A DNA stretch of 64,000 nucleotides from Trifolium pratense (Eukaryota > Streptophyta > Magnoliopsida > Fabales > Fabaceae), in NCBI RefSeq assembly GCF_020283565.1, contig NC_060060.1, forward strand, positions 12,028,001-12,092,000, given 5' to 3'. This document shows positions 1 to 10,555 of the stretch, piece after piece; positions within the stretch are counted from its first letter, which is position 1, and each line of letters starts with the position of its first letter. Position numbers and translations under genes: made by a program. The notes beneath the pieces are model-generated. The model was not told where the DNA came from. It searched no databases and was given only the letters and a program-made list of their open reading frames with translations.

Positions 1-7
1 ATAAGTC

Positions 8-1380
8 TCATTTGCTGTGTTCCAACATTTTCTTCAGTCTCCAATGTGCAGACTCAACTCTAAATATCAAATTGCAAACAATAGTCAATTAAACGCCAAA
101 AAAAGAAAAATATAATTTCAATTTTAAAATAAAAAATTATACCTATTAGTCGTTGTGTTTCCTAAATGCATCACTCGATTGGTCCATGCTTCAACAAATT
201 GTTCTTTGTGAGGGGCCAACCAGGTGTTATTGACATATTCGACAAAATTGCTTGAATTAACACATGCTTGCTGAAACGCATTCAACAGTTGCTGATACTC
301 CACCTCATTCGGACTTTCAACAACATCTCTCCACAAATTTTTCACCTTCTGTTTCATATCCTTAGGTATTTGCACGGTGCATCTCGCATTCACATTTTTT
401 ATTATGTGCCACGTACAAAACATATTAGTAGTATGTGGAAATACATCTTTAATTGCATTCATCAAAGCAAACTCCCTATCAGTCAAAATTACTCTAGGAA
501 ATATATCTTGCTTTGTAATCAATTGCTTCAGCTTACCTAACGCCCAATGATAATTGTCCGTCTTCTCAGATTCCATGTAAGCAAATCCAACAGCAAATGT
601 CATGTTAGTTGACGTTATGCCAGCAATTTCAAGCAGTGGCTGTCTATATTTATTAGTTTTGTACGTGCAGTCCATAACCAAAACAATGGGAAACAAGTTC
701 AACAACTTGATTGAATCTGGATGCGCCCAAAAAATATCACTCAAAACATCGGAGCCATCATCTTTTCTTCTATTCCAGCTGACATATTTTGCATCATCTA
801 ACAACTGCAGCAAGTGTTGCAGCTCTGTTCTGGAACCTCTTTCCTGTATTTGCATCATGTGTCTTTTCCTATATACAAGTGTGGCATCAACAACAGACTC
901 TGGATTTTGATCTTTCAAATCTAAAACAATGTGTCTTGGTGCTACTTTACGCTTTGTCAAATCTTGAACACGTTTGTTTTCATCAGCGGTTAAACGTGCC
1001 TTGCGAGAATGACCATGATATTGATCAGGTAGCCCGTGGTTGTGAACTCCATGAATAACCTGAACTTTCCATCCTGAACCATCTGTTGAAGGTGCAGCTC
1101 TAATTTTAAATGGACAGTTACACTTTTTCGATGCAGATGTCGTGGAACTTTCTGAAGAGTCATACTTTCCACCTTTGTCACAACCCAAAATCAACTTGTC
1201 ATTTCTTCCTCTTATTCCGTTCTTTTTATCCGACCGAGTAATGATAATACCGACTTTATTGGCATCTCCAACATCTCGAGCCCATTTGACAACATCATCT
1301 GCGGTAGCAAATTTTTGATGAGTTGTAAAAACATCCGTAGTATCTACCAACATTTGACTTGTATCGCCGAGATAAGCCAT
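8..1380 (-). pseudogene. Mutator-like (MULE) transposase with FAR1/WRKY-GCM1-type N-terminus, nonsense mutated
   Basis: Exon 1 is 1380-143 (418 codons if read through the donor) and exon 2 starts at 59. Residues C67, C87, C89, H113 and H115 form a WRKY-GCM1-like zinc finger, the DNA-binding part of FAR1/MULE proteins. The MULE core follows, with VMDCTYKTN (Asp237), ILTDRE (Asp301) and the C-x-W-H signature at 322-325. The last exon-1 codons read NTTTNR, then AG|GTATAA. An 83-nt intron (142-60) leads to exon 2, which continues VESAHWRLKKMLEHSK as in the family. It then meets TGA (10-8) where related transposases usually have Gly, so the SWIM zinc finger cannot be made from this copy. The family excises and inserts DNA between terminal inverted repeats. 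The element runs off the left edge and its terminal repeats are not identified. Confidence 0.82.
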
Positions 1381-1419
1381 ATCTGTTTAAAAATAAATTA
1401 AAATTAAAAAAATTAAGAA

Positions 1420-1760
1420 TAACATACCGGTACACTTATTACATACCGGAACACTTTGACTACCGGAACACTCTAAAAAAGTGTACCGGTATGTATAATG
1501 ATAAACGAAATATAATTAACATACCGGTACACTTTTTAAAAAGTGTGCCGGTAACATTAACATACCGGAACACTTTTTAAAAAGTGTACCGGTAAAATAA
1601 ACATACCGGAAACGTTATAAAAAGTGTACCAGTATAATTAACATACCGGAACACTGTTAAAAAAGTGTACCGGTAAAGTTAACTTACCGGTATGGATAGT
1701 TGCTTACCGGAACAGTTTTTCGTGAGGATGAAAATTCTACCGGAACAGTATAATACGACA
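1420..1760. repeat. Array of CCGG-centred palindromic repeats
   Basis: About ten variants of TACCGG(T/A)ACACTTTTT, most followed by the reverse complement AAAAAGTGTACCGGTA, so that successive units are imperfect 30-35 bp palindromes separated by short AT-rich spacers such as ATAATTAACA. The array lies just upstream of the transposase start codon at 1380. It could be subterminal transposase-binding repeats of the MULE or an unrelated satellite; the sequence does not decide. Confidence 0.75.
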
Positions 1761-2251
1761 AAAATTGTTTTTTTAAATTATATTAATTTTTAATAAGAGT
1801 ATATTGGGTATTTTTAAAAAAATATTGGGGTAAAGTGAAGATTGTTGGGGTAGGAAAAAAATTTTCCTTTAATTGCCGGTATATACATCTGTAGCCCACG
1901 CCCACGGGTGCTTTAGCGTTTCCATTTTCAAATACCATGGCCTTTTGCTTCTCTTGGTCACGTAAGCCGTTTAGCCTACTTTTTTTTTATTTATTATTTT
2001 CAGCATTGTTTCTTCATACAGGAAGAGCAGGCACTTCTAGAAGACAATTTATATGCATATCTCAACATTTTTCTTTTAAGGAATCTCAACATATACTCAT
2101 TCCAGTTTTATATATAAGGAATACTTTAGAATTTTTTTTGTTCCTTTTTATAAAAAACATTTTTTTTGGTATATGAAGAGGGCAAAAGCCCATAAGAAAC
2201 ATTCTTTAAATTTATTCTTTATTAAATAGATAATCTTTTATACACCCTTAT
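1761..2251. other. Intergenic, no gene seen
   Basis: AT-rich DNA. The only distinctive piece is at about 1870-1925, a GC-richer CCCACGCCCACGGG stretch next to another CCGGTA motif, which may be the outer end of the MULE. The short open frame at 1937-2176 is low complexity and has no family features. Confidence 0.5.
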
Positions 2252-2260
2252 TAAATTGTA

Positions 2261-3259
2261 GGCTTAAATGCACTTTTGATCCCCCTATTTTCAAAAAAAT
2301 AAAGTTTTGATCCCCCAATTTTTTAGTCCCCCAATTTTAATTTTTTTTGAGTTTTGATCCCCCATTCCATTTTAAGGTTAATTTTGTTGATGTGACATTG
2401 TCACTAATGCATATCAGCGTCCACGTGGACAAATTTAATATCCATGTCATTATTTGTTTTTAATTCAATAAAACTTATTTTATAAAATAATTTAATTAAA
2501 CCTAAAAAAGTTCATTAAAATAAAAAATTCAAAAATTCACAACCTCTAATTTATTAAACCTAAGAAAAAAACAAACAATCACAACATGGACATGATCCTC
2601 TTTGATTCATATCAAACAATTGCATATTGAAAGCAAGTTTTGTGTTTCAAGAACCTTCAACTTTTATCATCATCCAACTTTATATAAAACCAATCTATAA
2701 TTAAACTTCAAACTTAAAACAATTTTTGGGTTTTCATTCAAACTCATTCAAAGTCATAGATAGTTTAAAGAGTATGAGTAATTTCTATTGAAACACAAAA
2801 TTATCTCTAATTTCTTTTCGTTTTTAAAAATCCAAAAATTGTTGAGTTTGAACGGAAACCATAGGATTAGTGAAATCCATAAGGAAGGATTCTCTCCGAC
2901 GGTGAATAAAATTCTAGTAGTTGAAGGTTTGATAATTAGGGTTTCAAATTTCATATTTTATAAGATTTAACAATTATTATTTCAGTTGAATATATAATTC
3001 TAACAATTAAAATATTTTATAAATAAAGTTTTATTGAATTTAAAAATATATAATAATGACATGGATATTAAATTTGTCCACATGAATGTTGTCACATCAT
3101 TAGTTACAAGGCCACATCAACAAAATTAACCCCAAAATAGGATGGAGGATCAAAACTCAAAAAAAAATGAAAATAGAGGGACTAAAAAGTTGGTTTTTAA
3201 AATAGGGGACCAAAACTTCATTTTTTTAAAAATAGGGGGACCAAAAGTGCATTTAAGCC
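2261..3259. mobile_element. Non-autonomous Mutator-type element, 999 bp, 9-bp target duplication
   Basis: The left end GGCTTAAATGCACTTTTGAT is the reverse complement of the right end, and the inverted repeats extend with interruptions for over 200 bp (GATCCCCC/GGGGGATC blocks, then the GACATGGATATTAAATTTG block). TAAATTGTA flanks both sides (2252-2260 and 3260-3268). A 9-bp duplication with long inverted repeats is the Mutator superfamily pattern. No transposase is encoded; the centre holds only short meaningless frames. Confidence 0.85.
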
Positions 3260-3465
3260 TAAATTGTATAAAATGCAACTTATTTCTAATGTTATGCATT
3301 AATTACACAACACATTCACAAGGTTAGTTTTGGAATAACACATAACATTTTAGAATTTTTAATAAAAAAAATAAGTCTCTTTGGTATGTGTGTTTTTCTC
3401 AATGTGTTCCTTATATATAGGACCACATGGAGTATTATATTGATCTTCCGATTTTTCTTTTTTTT

Positions 3466-3600
3466 GGTCAAGTAGCCCGGTGGCTAGAAAATTCACCTTA
3501 AAGGTGAATAAGTGGAGTGTCCGAAGTTCGAACCCTAACTCCTACTCATATAATACGATGTCTCTACCAACTGAGATAAGCTTACGGGGAATCATCTTCA
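3466..3600 (+). mobile_element. tRNA-derived SINE-like sequence
   Basis: The stretch GTAGCCCGGTGGCTAGAAAA resembles a pol III A box, and AGTTCGAACCC about 45 nt later matches a B box (GGTTCGANNCC). Together they form the internal promoter of tRNA-derived SINEs. No clear poly(A) tail or target duplication was found, so the ends are approximate. Confidence 0.45.
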
Positions 3601-4223
3601 GATTTCAATTATCATCATTTGATTATCTTCTTTATTTATAAAATGGTTGGACCAATCATTTTATTAATGAACAAAATTCAATATTATATTATGTTATGTT
3701 TTATTTTAAAATAAAATAAATTTTATCGATCAAACTCTAGATATCAAATAATTTACATACAAAAAAATTTGAGTTTGAATTTAAAATTCTTCAATTCTTC
3801 ACATTTAATATATTTAAATCTAGTCGTTATGCTACTCTACCTAAAAAATACTCCAATAATATAAAAATATTATTGTCATTATAGATTAAACAAAAAAAAA
3901 ATTGTTCACAAAAATAAAAATCGTGCAGTACATGTATCACACTCAAATAGGGACTAGATACATATTTGGAAGTTTATTTTCAACGATTCATCAATTTACA
4001 TATTGATTTTGTTGACATAGATCAAACCCAATTTTTTTTAAATAAACGAAATAATAAGTTATTGAAAACTCATACACACAAAATAGAGGGAGTGAGGTTT
4101 GAACCACATCGGACGTAGCAATTTCATCATTTCTATCGGTTGAACTAGAATTTAAAACAAATTCAAATATTAAGATTAAGAAGACAACTTCACTTATTAT
4201 TTTGCTTATATTTGAGTCGAGTA

Positions 4224-4775
4224 TAGGGATGGCAATGGGCGCCAATGGGTGCGGGTTTTACACTTACCAAACTCACACCTGTAATAATCACCCAAACCCA
4301 AACCCAAAGGCTGTTCGGGTGGCAAAACAACACACATGCCCACACCCATTGGGTTCGGGTTTTTTCCACCCAAACCCAAACCCGCAACACATTTGAAAAT
4401 AATTTGTAAATTTAAGAAATTAAATTTCAACATAGACTTTGAATTAAATTACAACTAAAATTAAGTTCTTCCAAGAAAATTCAAACATAGACTTTCAAGA
4501 AATTACAACATAGACTTTCAAGAAATTAAATTACAACTAAAATTTAAGGTATTCCAAGGAAATTGAGGGAGACTATGGAGGTAATTAGGTAATTATAAAA
4601 TATTTCGGGTGGGTGTATGGGTTTCGGGTGTGGGTTTGACTGATACCAAACCCACACCCATATTATCGGGTGTCACCCGAACCCAAACCCAAACCCAGTC
4701 AAATCGGGTTTCGTCCGTTAATTTGGGTTTGGGTTCGGGTGAGTCTCTCGGATTTGGGTTTTTTTGTCATCCCTA
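4224..4775. mobile_element. hAT-type MITE, 552 bp, AGGGATGGCAA termini
   Basis: The ends are TAGGGATGGCAA and TTGTCATCCCTA, inverted repeats rich in GGGTTTGGGTTCGGGT-like motifs on either side. The flanks are GTCGAGTA (4216-4223) and ATCGAGTA (4776-4783), an 8-bp duplication with one mismatch. The duplicated copy of this locus has the unoccupied site at 7669-7676. A second family member is at 28565-29110. There is no coding capacity. Confidence 0.85.
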
Positions 4776-5098
4776 ATCGAGTAAAAATAAAGATACTAAG
4801 GACAAACCACTTCATAGATAACGATATGTTAGATAGTAATTGTAGACCAATGCCCCCATCCATCAAACATTGCCTAAAAAATAAATAAATCTTGAAAGGC
4901 TTTAAACCAGATCAATTTTTACATATTTCTAATAAAACTAACAACTTGAAGGAGTTCACATGTTGCAATCAACTAAATAATAAAAGTCAATGAATCCTTA
5001 GAAGAGACGAATTTGTAATTGTAGAGCATAAAATAATAAACTAATTAAGGACTATTGACTTAGGACATTTAAGCACATTCAGGGGGTGGTGCTAGTCC

Positions 5099-5107
5099 TA
5101 CAAATAG
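5099..5107 (+). promoter_or_regulatory. TATA-like box of PCBER-1
   Basis: TACAAATAG lies about 107 nt before the start codon. The same element stands at the equivalent place before PCBER-2 (8117-8125) and pseudogene 4 (about 24532), and TATAAATA stands there in isoflavone reductase (34235-34242). Conservation of position across paralogues supports it as the core promoter. Confidence 0.5.
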
Positions 5108-5213
5108 CATAATCAATCCACTTGATTTACACAGGCAAAGCCACAATTAAGTTAATTACAAACTCACAACTTCTTTGATTTATACTTTTAACTGTTGTTT
5201 TTTAATTAGTACC

Positions 5214-6626
5214 ATGGCAGTGAAGAGTAAAATCCTAGTCCTAGGAGGAACAGGTTACATAGGAAAATTCATAGTTGAGGCAAGTGCTAAAGCAGGACAC
5301 CCCACTTTTGCTTTGATTAGAGAAAGCACAATTTCTCATCCTGAAAAATCTAAGCTTATTGAGAACTTCAAGAGTTATGGAGTTACTTTGCTATATGTAT
5401 GTATCTTTCAATCACTATTAATTTAATTTTTCAATTTATATATATTTACATAGTTGTTTCAAATATTCTAACATAGATATATATCTCTTTTTGGTCCTAT
5501 ATAGGGTGATCTAAGTGATCATGAAAGTCTTGTTAAGGCAATTAAGCAAGTTGATGTTGTTATTTCAACACTTGGTGGAGCACAAATAAATGATCAAATC
5601 AAGCTCATATCAGCAATAAAAGAAGCTGGAAACATCAAGGTACATTCAAGACTTATCTTAAGCAAGAATTTATTTTGTTACCATATTATTGGTATTAAGT
5701 TTCTCCAAGAGACAGGGATCGAACTCTGACTAATTACTTAAGGACCTAAGACTCATACCACTTAAGCTAGTTGTATATTTGAATCATGTATATAAATTGA
5801 TACCATTGTTGTTGTTGTCGTCAATTATCAGAGATTTCTGCCATCAGAATTCGGGCTTGATGCTGACCGTCACCACGCTGTTGAGCCAGCAGCTGGTTTT
5901 TTGGCGCAAAAAGCACAAATTAGAAGGGCAATTGAAGCTGAAGGGATTCCTTACACTTATGTTGTCTCTAACGCTTTCGCTGGATACTTCCTCCCTACAT
6001 TAGCACAACAAAATGTTACTGCACCTCCCCGAGATAAAGTGGTCATTCTCGGAGATGGAAATGTAAAAGGTAACATCTTACAAAATCTTTAAAAAAAACA
6101 ACTTTTTCCTACAAGTATTGGAAGGTTAAATTGGCTCATGTTGCACAATTAAAATTATCATTGTTTCAGGAGTTTATGTCAGGGAGGAAGACATTGGAAC
6201 TTATACCATCAAAGCAGTAGATGACTCAAGAACTTTGAACAAAACAATATACTTTAGGCCTCCTGCCAATGTTTTGACTTTCAACGAGCTTGTCTCCATA
6301 TGGGAGAATAAGATTAAGAGCACTCTTGAGAAAATCTATGTTCCAGAGGATCAACTTCTTAAGAGTATTCAAGGTCAATATAAACATTCATTTTAAATTT
6401 AATGTGTGAAATATATATATGTGTTATATTTATGCCATGAATGTTTTTCTTCTCTACAGAATCTCCTTTCCCTGCAAACTTCATGGCGGCATTAGGTCAC
6501 TCAATGCAAGTAAAGGGAGATTCCGCTAATTTTGTGATTGAACCTTCTTTTGGCGTGGAAGTTACCGAACTTTATCCCGATGTAAAATATACTAGTGTCG
6601 ACAACTATTTGAATGCATTCGTTTGA
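5214..6626 (+). CDS. Phenylcoumaran benzylic ether reductase / isoflavone-reductase-like protein 1 (PCBER-1), five exons
   Basis: Exons are 5214-5396, 5505-5639, 5832-6069, 6170-6373 and 6460-6626. They total 927 nt, 308 residues, the usual PCBER length, and every intron is GT-AG. The protein is a cytosolic NADPH-dependent atypical short-chain reductase (NmrA/PIP family). It carries the NADPH-binding GGTGYIG at 11-17 and RFLPSEFG at 107-114, and Lys133 in AQKAQIRR matches the catalytic lysine of the family. Sequence style ([39 protein letters not shown]) fits PCBER, which reduces the benzylic ether of 8-5' neolignans such as dehydrodiconiferyl alcohol, better than true isoflavone reductase. 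The ATG sits in ACCATGG. AATAAA at 6675 is a likely poly(A) signal. Its tandem duplicate is 8233-9584. Substrate assignment is by family resemblance only. Confidence 0.92.
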
Positions 6627-6960
6627 AGTGTAGGAAATGCGCCATCACACCATAAAACCGGTCCACCAAAGTTAAATAAAGGCCATAACATGCTTACTGT
6701 TGGTCAAAATTTCATATCTTGTATCTCTGTTAATCACAGACCAAAGTTGTGCTTGTATTACCATCAAAAGAATCATTTCATATTTTAGTTTGTAACATTT
6801 GCTTTGTCATGTACTTTGTTTGCTTATCCATGTATTGAAAGAAAGTTCCATCATGTATTACAATATGTTTATCCCTCTTTATAAGGGGGAGAACAAATAT
6901 CAAATATAATGAAGTTTCATTTTGACATATTTCCCTGCTTTAAATTACATACTCAATTCA

Positions 6961-7216
6961 AAGATAGTATCTGTCCAAGATCTGGACCACATGTTAACTG
7001 CTACCAGGTTTCTGCTATCAGGAGACAATCTTTAACTTATAAGTTGATTTTATAGTATTGAGTTAGACTCAATCCCAATTCTAAGAGACTCAATATAAAT
7101 ATAAACAAAAGTGTTCGCAAAAAGAAAAAAAAATAAAAATAAATCCTGCTGTACATGTATCACACTCAAATGTGGACTGGATTCATTTACCATTTGTTCT
7201 TTTCAATGATTTTTAA
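6961..7216. other. Junction between the two PCBER duplicates, no gene
   Basis: AT-rich DNA between the 3' end of duplication copy 1 and the region where copy 2 resumes the upstream block (about 7109). No gene or element termini were recognised. Confidence 0.4.
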
Positions 7217-7590
7217 AAATTGGTCCGTCGGAATTTATTTTCTGAGAGACAGAAAAAAAAAAGTTTTTTTTTACTAAGAAAAAAAATGTTATTTATATAG
7301 TATATAGGAGAGGATCAAATTACGTAACATTTGAGTAATGTTACATTACCCATTAACACTTTAACGAATACATATTTTACAAAATTCACCGTTGGATTAA
7401 AAGTTTATATCACATATGTTAAATTTTACGAAAAAATATAAAATTATACTGTAATATGTTATTGAGATCAATCAAGATTAACGATTTATGTGTTTTTATT
7501 GAATATACCTTGAATTTACCAATAATATAGTGATTTTTCATATAAATTTATGTTCGGAGTTTATCTCATCCAATATTGAATATGAATTTA
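7217..7590. mobile_element. Roughly 370-bp insertion present only in duplication copy 2
   Basis: Copy 1 reads continuously from TTTTCAACGATTCATCAATTTACATATTG (position 3977 onward), whereas copy 2 is interrupted after TTTTCAATGATTT and resumes at GATCAATTTACATATTGG near 7606. The interior shares the TTGGATT-AAAGTTTATATCA and TTATTGAGA-CATCAAGATTAACG words with the foldback element at 51871-52244, so it may be a degraded relative. Ends are approximate. Confidence 0.5.
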
Positions 7591-8116
7591 TAAACAGAAA
7601 TTTTGATCAATTTACATATTGGTCTAAGCAAACCGAACCCAAATTTTAAGAGGACAACTTATATTTGAGTCGAGTGATAGATAATAAAGACAGTAAAGAC
7701 AAACCACTTCATGGAAAACTTTTTTCTAATTCTAAACCAGTGCATCCACCAAACATTGCCTAAAAAATCAGGAAAAAATAATCAAGAAAGGCTGAAAGCA
7801 GATTAATTTTTATATATTTCTTAAAAAACCAACGACTTGTTGAAGGAGTTGGCATGTTTCAATCAACTAAATAATAGTAATATTAAATGAATTGTCCACA
7901 TATTCTAATACAACTAGCATAATTCTTAATATTGTTTCGTTTGGACGTTATGATTGTAGCTCAAACTCCGCTCCTTATATTTTTGGGTGAGTTTTCAATA
8001 ACTTATCATTTCATCCATTTAAAAAAATAATAATAATCTTTAGAAGGGTCGAATTTGTAGCATTAAATAATGAAACAATTAAATACCATTGACTTAGGAC
8101 TGGGTGGTGGCTGTCC

Positions 8117-8125
8117 TACAAATAG
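8117..8125 (+). promoter_or_regulatory. TATA-like box of PCBER-2
   Basis: TACAAATAG, 108 nt upstream of the ATG, is in the same context (GTCCTACAAATAG) as in PCBER-1. Confidence 0.5.
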
Positions 8126-8232
8126 GACAATGAATCCCTTTGCTCTATACAGGCAAAACCACAATTAAATTAATTACAAACTCTCAACTTCTTTTGATTT
8201 CTAATTTGAACTTTTGTTCTTTAATTATTACC

Positions 8233-9584
8233 ATGGCAGAGAAGAGCAAAATCCTAGTCCTAGGAGGAACAGGTTACATAGGAAAATTCATAGTTGAGGC
8301 AAGTGCTAAAGCAGGACACCCCACTTTTGCTTTGATTAGAGAGAACACAGTTTCTCATCCTGAAAAATCTAAGCTTATTGAGAGCTTCAAGAGTTATGGA
8401 GTTACTTTGCTATATGTATGTATCTTTCAATCACTATTAATTTAATTTTTCAATTTATATATATTTACATAGTTGTTTCAAATATTCTAACATCAATCTA
8501 TATCTCTTGTTGGTTCTATATAGGGTGATCTAAGTGATCATGAAAGCCTTATTAAAGCAGTTAAGCAAGTTGATGTTGTTATTTCAACACTTGGTGGAGC
8601 ACAAGTAAATGATCAAGTCAAGCTCATAGCTGCAATAAAAGAAGCTGGAAACATCAAGGTACATACATATATGACTTAAATTAGTTGTATATTTCTACAC
8701 TCAAATTGAAAATACTTTTAAACAGTTATTAAATTAGTTGGATATTTGAATCATCCATATAAACTGAAATTATTGTTGTTATCGTCGTTAATAGAGATTT
8801 CTACCATCAGAATTCGGTATTGATGTTGACCGTCACCATGCCGTTGAGCCGGTAGCTAGTTTTTTTGCGCAAAAAGCACAAATTAGAAGGGCAGTTGAAG
8901 CTGAGGGAATTCCTTACACTTATGTTAGCTCTAACGCCTTCGCCGGATACTTCCTCCCTACATTAGCACAACAAAATGTTACGGTTCCTCCCCGGGATAA
9001 GGTGGTCATTCTTGGTGATGGAAATGTAAAAGGTAACATCTTACAAAATCTCTTTTTCCTACAAGTAATGGACATATTGGAAAGGTTAAATTGACTAATA
9101 TTGTACAATTGAAATCATTGTTGATCAGGAGTTTATGTAACAGAAGAAGACATCGGAACTTATACCATTAAAGCAGTAGATGACCCAAGAACCTTGAACA
9201 AAACAATATATTTTAGGCCTCCTGCCAATGTTTTGACTTTCAACGAGCTTGTCTCCTTATGGGAGAATAAGATTAAGAGCACTCTTGAGAAAATATATGT
9301 TCCAGAGGATCAACTTCTTAAGAGTATTCAAGGTCAGTTTAAACATTCATTTTCAATACCCTTTTTAATTTAATGTGTAACATATATATATGCCATGGAT
9401 GTTTTTCTTCTCTGCAGAATCTCCTTTCCCTGCAAATTTCATGGCAGCATTAGGTCACTCAATGTCAGTAAAGGGAGATACTACCAATTTTGAGATTGAT
9501 CCTTCTTTTGGTGTGGAAGCAACTGAACTTTATCCTGATGTAAAATACACTAGTGTCGACAACTATTTGAATGCATTCGTTTGA
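8233..9584 (+). CDS. Phenylcoumaran benzylic ether reductase / isoflavone-reductase-like protein 2 (PCBER-2), five exons
   Basis: Exons are 8233-8415, 8524-8658, 8795-9032, 9129-9332 and 9418-9584, with exon lengths and phases identical to PCBER-1 (183, 135, 238, 204 and 167 nt; 308 residues). It has the same NADPH motif GGTGYIG (11-17), catalytic-type Lys133 (FAQKAQIRR) and C-terminus [17 protein letters not shown]. Differences from PCBER-1 are scattered substitutions with no frameshift or stop, so both copies look functional. It probably performs the same NADPH-dependent benzylic ether reduction; divergence in specificity cannot be judged here. The intron 1 sequence is almost identical to that of PCBER-1, which indicates a recent tandem duplication or gene conversion. 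Confidence 0.92.
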
Positions 9585-9840
9585 AGTGTAAGAAATGCGC
9601 CATCACACCATAAAACCGCTTCACCAAAGTTAAATAAAGACCATAAAATGCATACTGTTGGTCAAAATTTCATATCTTGTATTTCTGTTAATCACACTTA
9701 TGCTTAAATTACCATCAAAATAATCATTTCATATTTTAGTTTGTAACATTTGCTTTGTCATGTACTTTGTTTGCTTTTCCATGTATTGAATGAAAGTTTC
9801 ATTTTGACATATTTCCCTGCTTTAAATTACATATTATTTT

Positions 9841-10555
9841 AGAAACATTTCATAATCAAATGCGGATATAAATGGAATTGCTAACTAAGTAGGTAAACAC
9901 ATTTCTTCTACTCCAAGAAAAGTGTTATAGAGTACAAAATACATAAATAAAGTACACACCATTAACATGGCATTGAAAACAAGCTAGTTTAGTACTAATA
10001 TGTTCCAAAATGACAATAAAAAACAACATTGATGAAGAACATAACTCAAAAAAGCAACAAAATCCAACTTAAACTTGAATTGTAATGATAGATTGATAGT
10101 GATAGAGTAGTTGACAATACATTTGATCTTCAGCTTTGGTGTTTGTTTCCTTCAGCATGCACTAACCACCAATGGTCACCTAGTTCGTCAAAAAAGTTAT
10201 CTATCAAGGTTGGTTTCAATTAACAAATGTCCTATTAAATAAAATGCATGTTAATAGCCAATTTTTTTTTTTGACAAAAAAAAAATTGGCTATTTGAAAG
10301 CATATAATTGTGTATATATATACAAAGGTATTCAATATTATAACTACATTAGTTTCAAATATTTCATGGATAGGGACTAATAGAATATAAATACAAAGAT
10401 ATTCAGTTGATAACTTCACCAGATTCAAATATTTCATTGATAGGACTATGATGTGCAATTTCTTGATGTATGCCTATTGACTACAATACTCCAATTAGAT
10501 AACTATAGTAAATAGAACTTTTATTCTGAATGTCGTAAAAAGTATTACTTACTTG
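9841..10555. other. 3' flank of helicase-like copy 1; shared with copy 3
   Basis: This segment is homologous to 25930-26500 (blocks around GTACACACCATTAACAT, AGCAACAAAATCCAACTT, CTATCAAGGTTGGTT and CCTATTAAATAAAATGCATG). On the minus strand an acceptor-like CCTTGATAG at about 10206 follows the donor GTAAGT (10553 region). The segment may therefore be a 3'-UTR exon of the helicase-like genes. No open frame is preserved. Confidence 0.45.

Larger units (their letters stand above)
3905..6960 (+). repeat. Tandem segmental duplication, copy 1 (carries PCBER-1)
   Basis: From about 3905 (TACATGTATCACACTCAAAT at 3931) through the gene to about 6960, this block is repeated at 7109-9840 with the coding starts 3019 bp apart. 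Upstream markers present in both are the TTTGAGTCGAGT stretch, GACAAACCACTTCAT and CTTGTCGAAGG-like blocks, and the promoter. Downstream, the 3'-UTR and the TTTCATTTTGACATATTTCCC stretch are shared. Copy 1 contains a hAT-type element (4224-4775) that copy 2 lacks. Confidence 0.85.
7109..9840 (+). repeat. Tandem segmental duplication, copy 2 (carries PCBER-2)
   Basis: This is the second copy of the block at 3905-6960 and includes promoter, five exons and 3'-UTR. It preserves the empty target site of the hAT-type element of copy 1 (GTCGAGTG at 7669-7676). Around 7985-8030 it also holds an inverted copy of the GAGTTTTCAATAACTTAT segment seen at 4050-4075. Confidence 0.82.

Noticed and set aside
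268..1181. Open frames on the plus strand and in other frames opposite the MULE transposase
   Set aside because: Overlap the conserved transposase frame antisense, have no family features, and are explained as shadows.
4190..4433. Several overlapping frames with runs of Pro-Asn or Val-Trp
   Set aside because: Translations of the GGGTTTGGGTTC repeats inside the hAT-type MITE; not coding.
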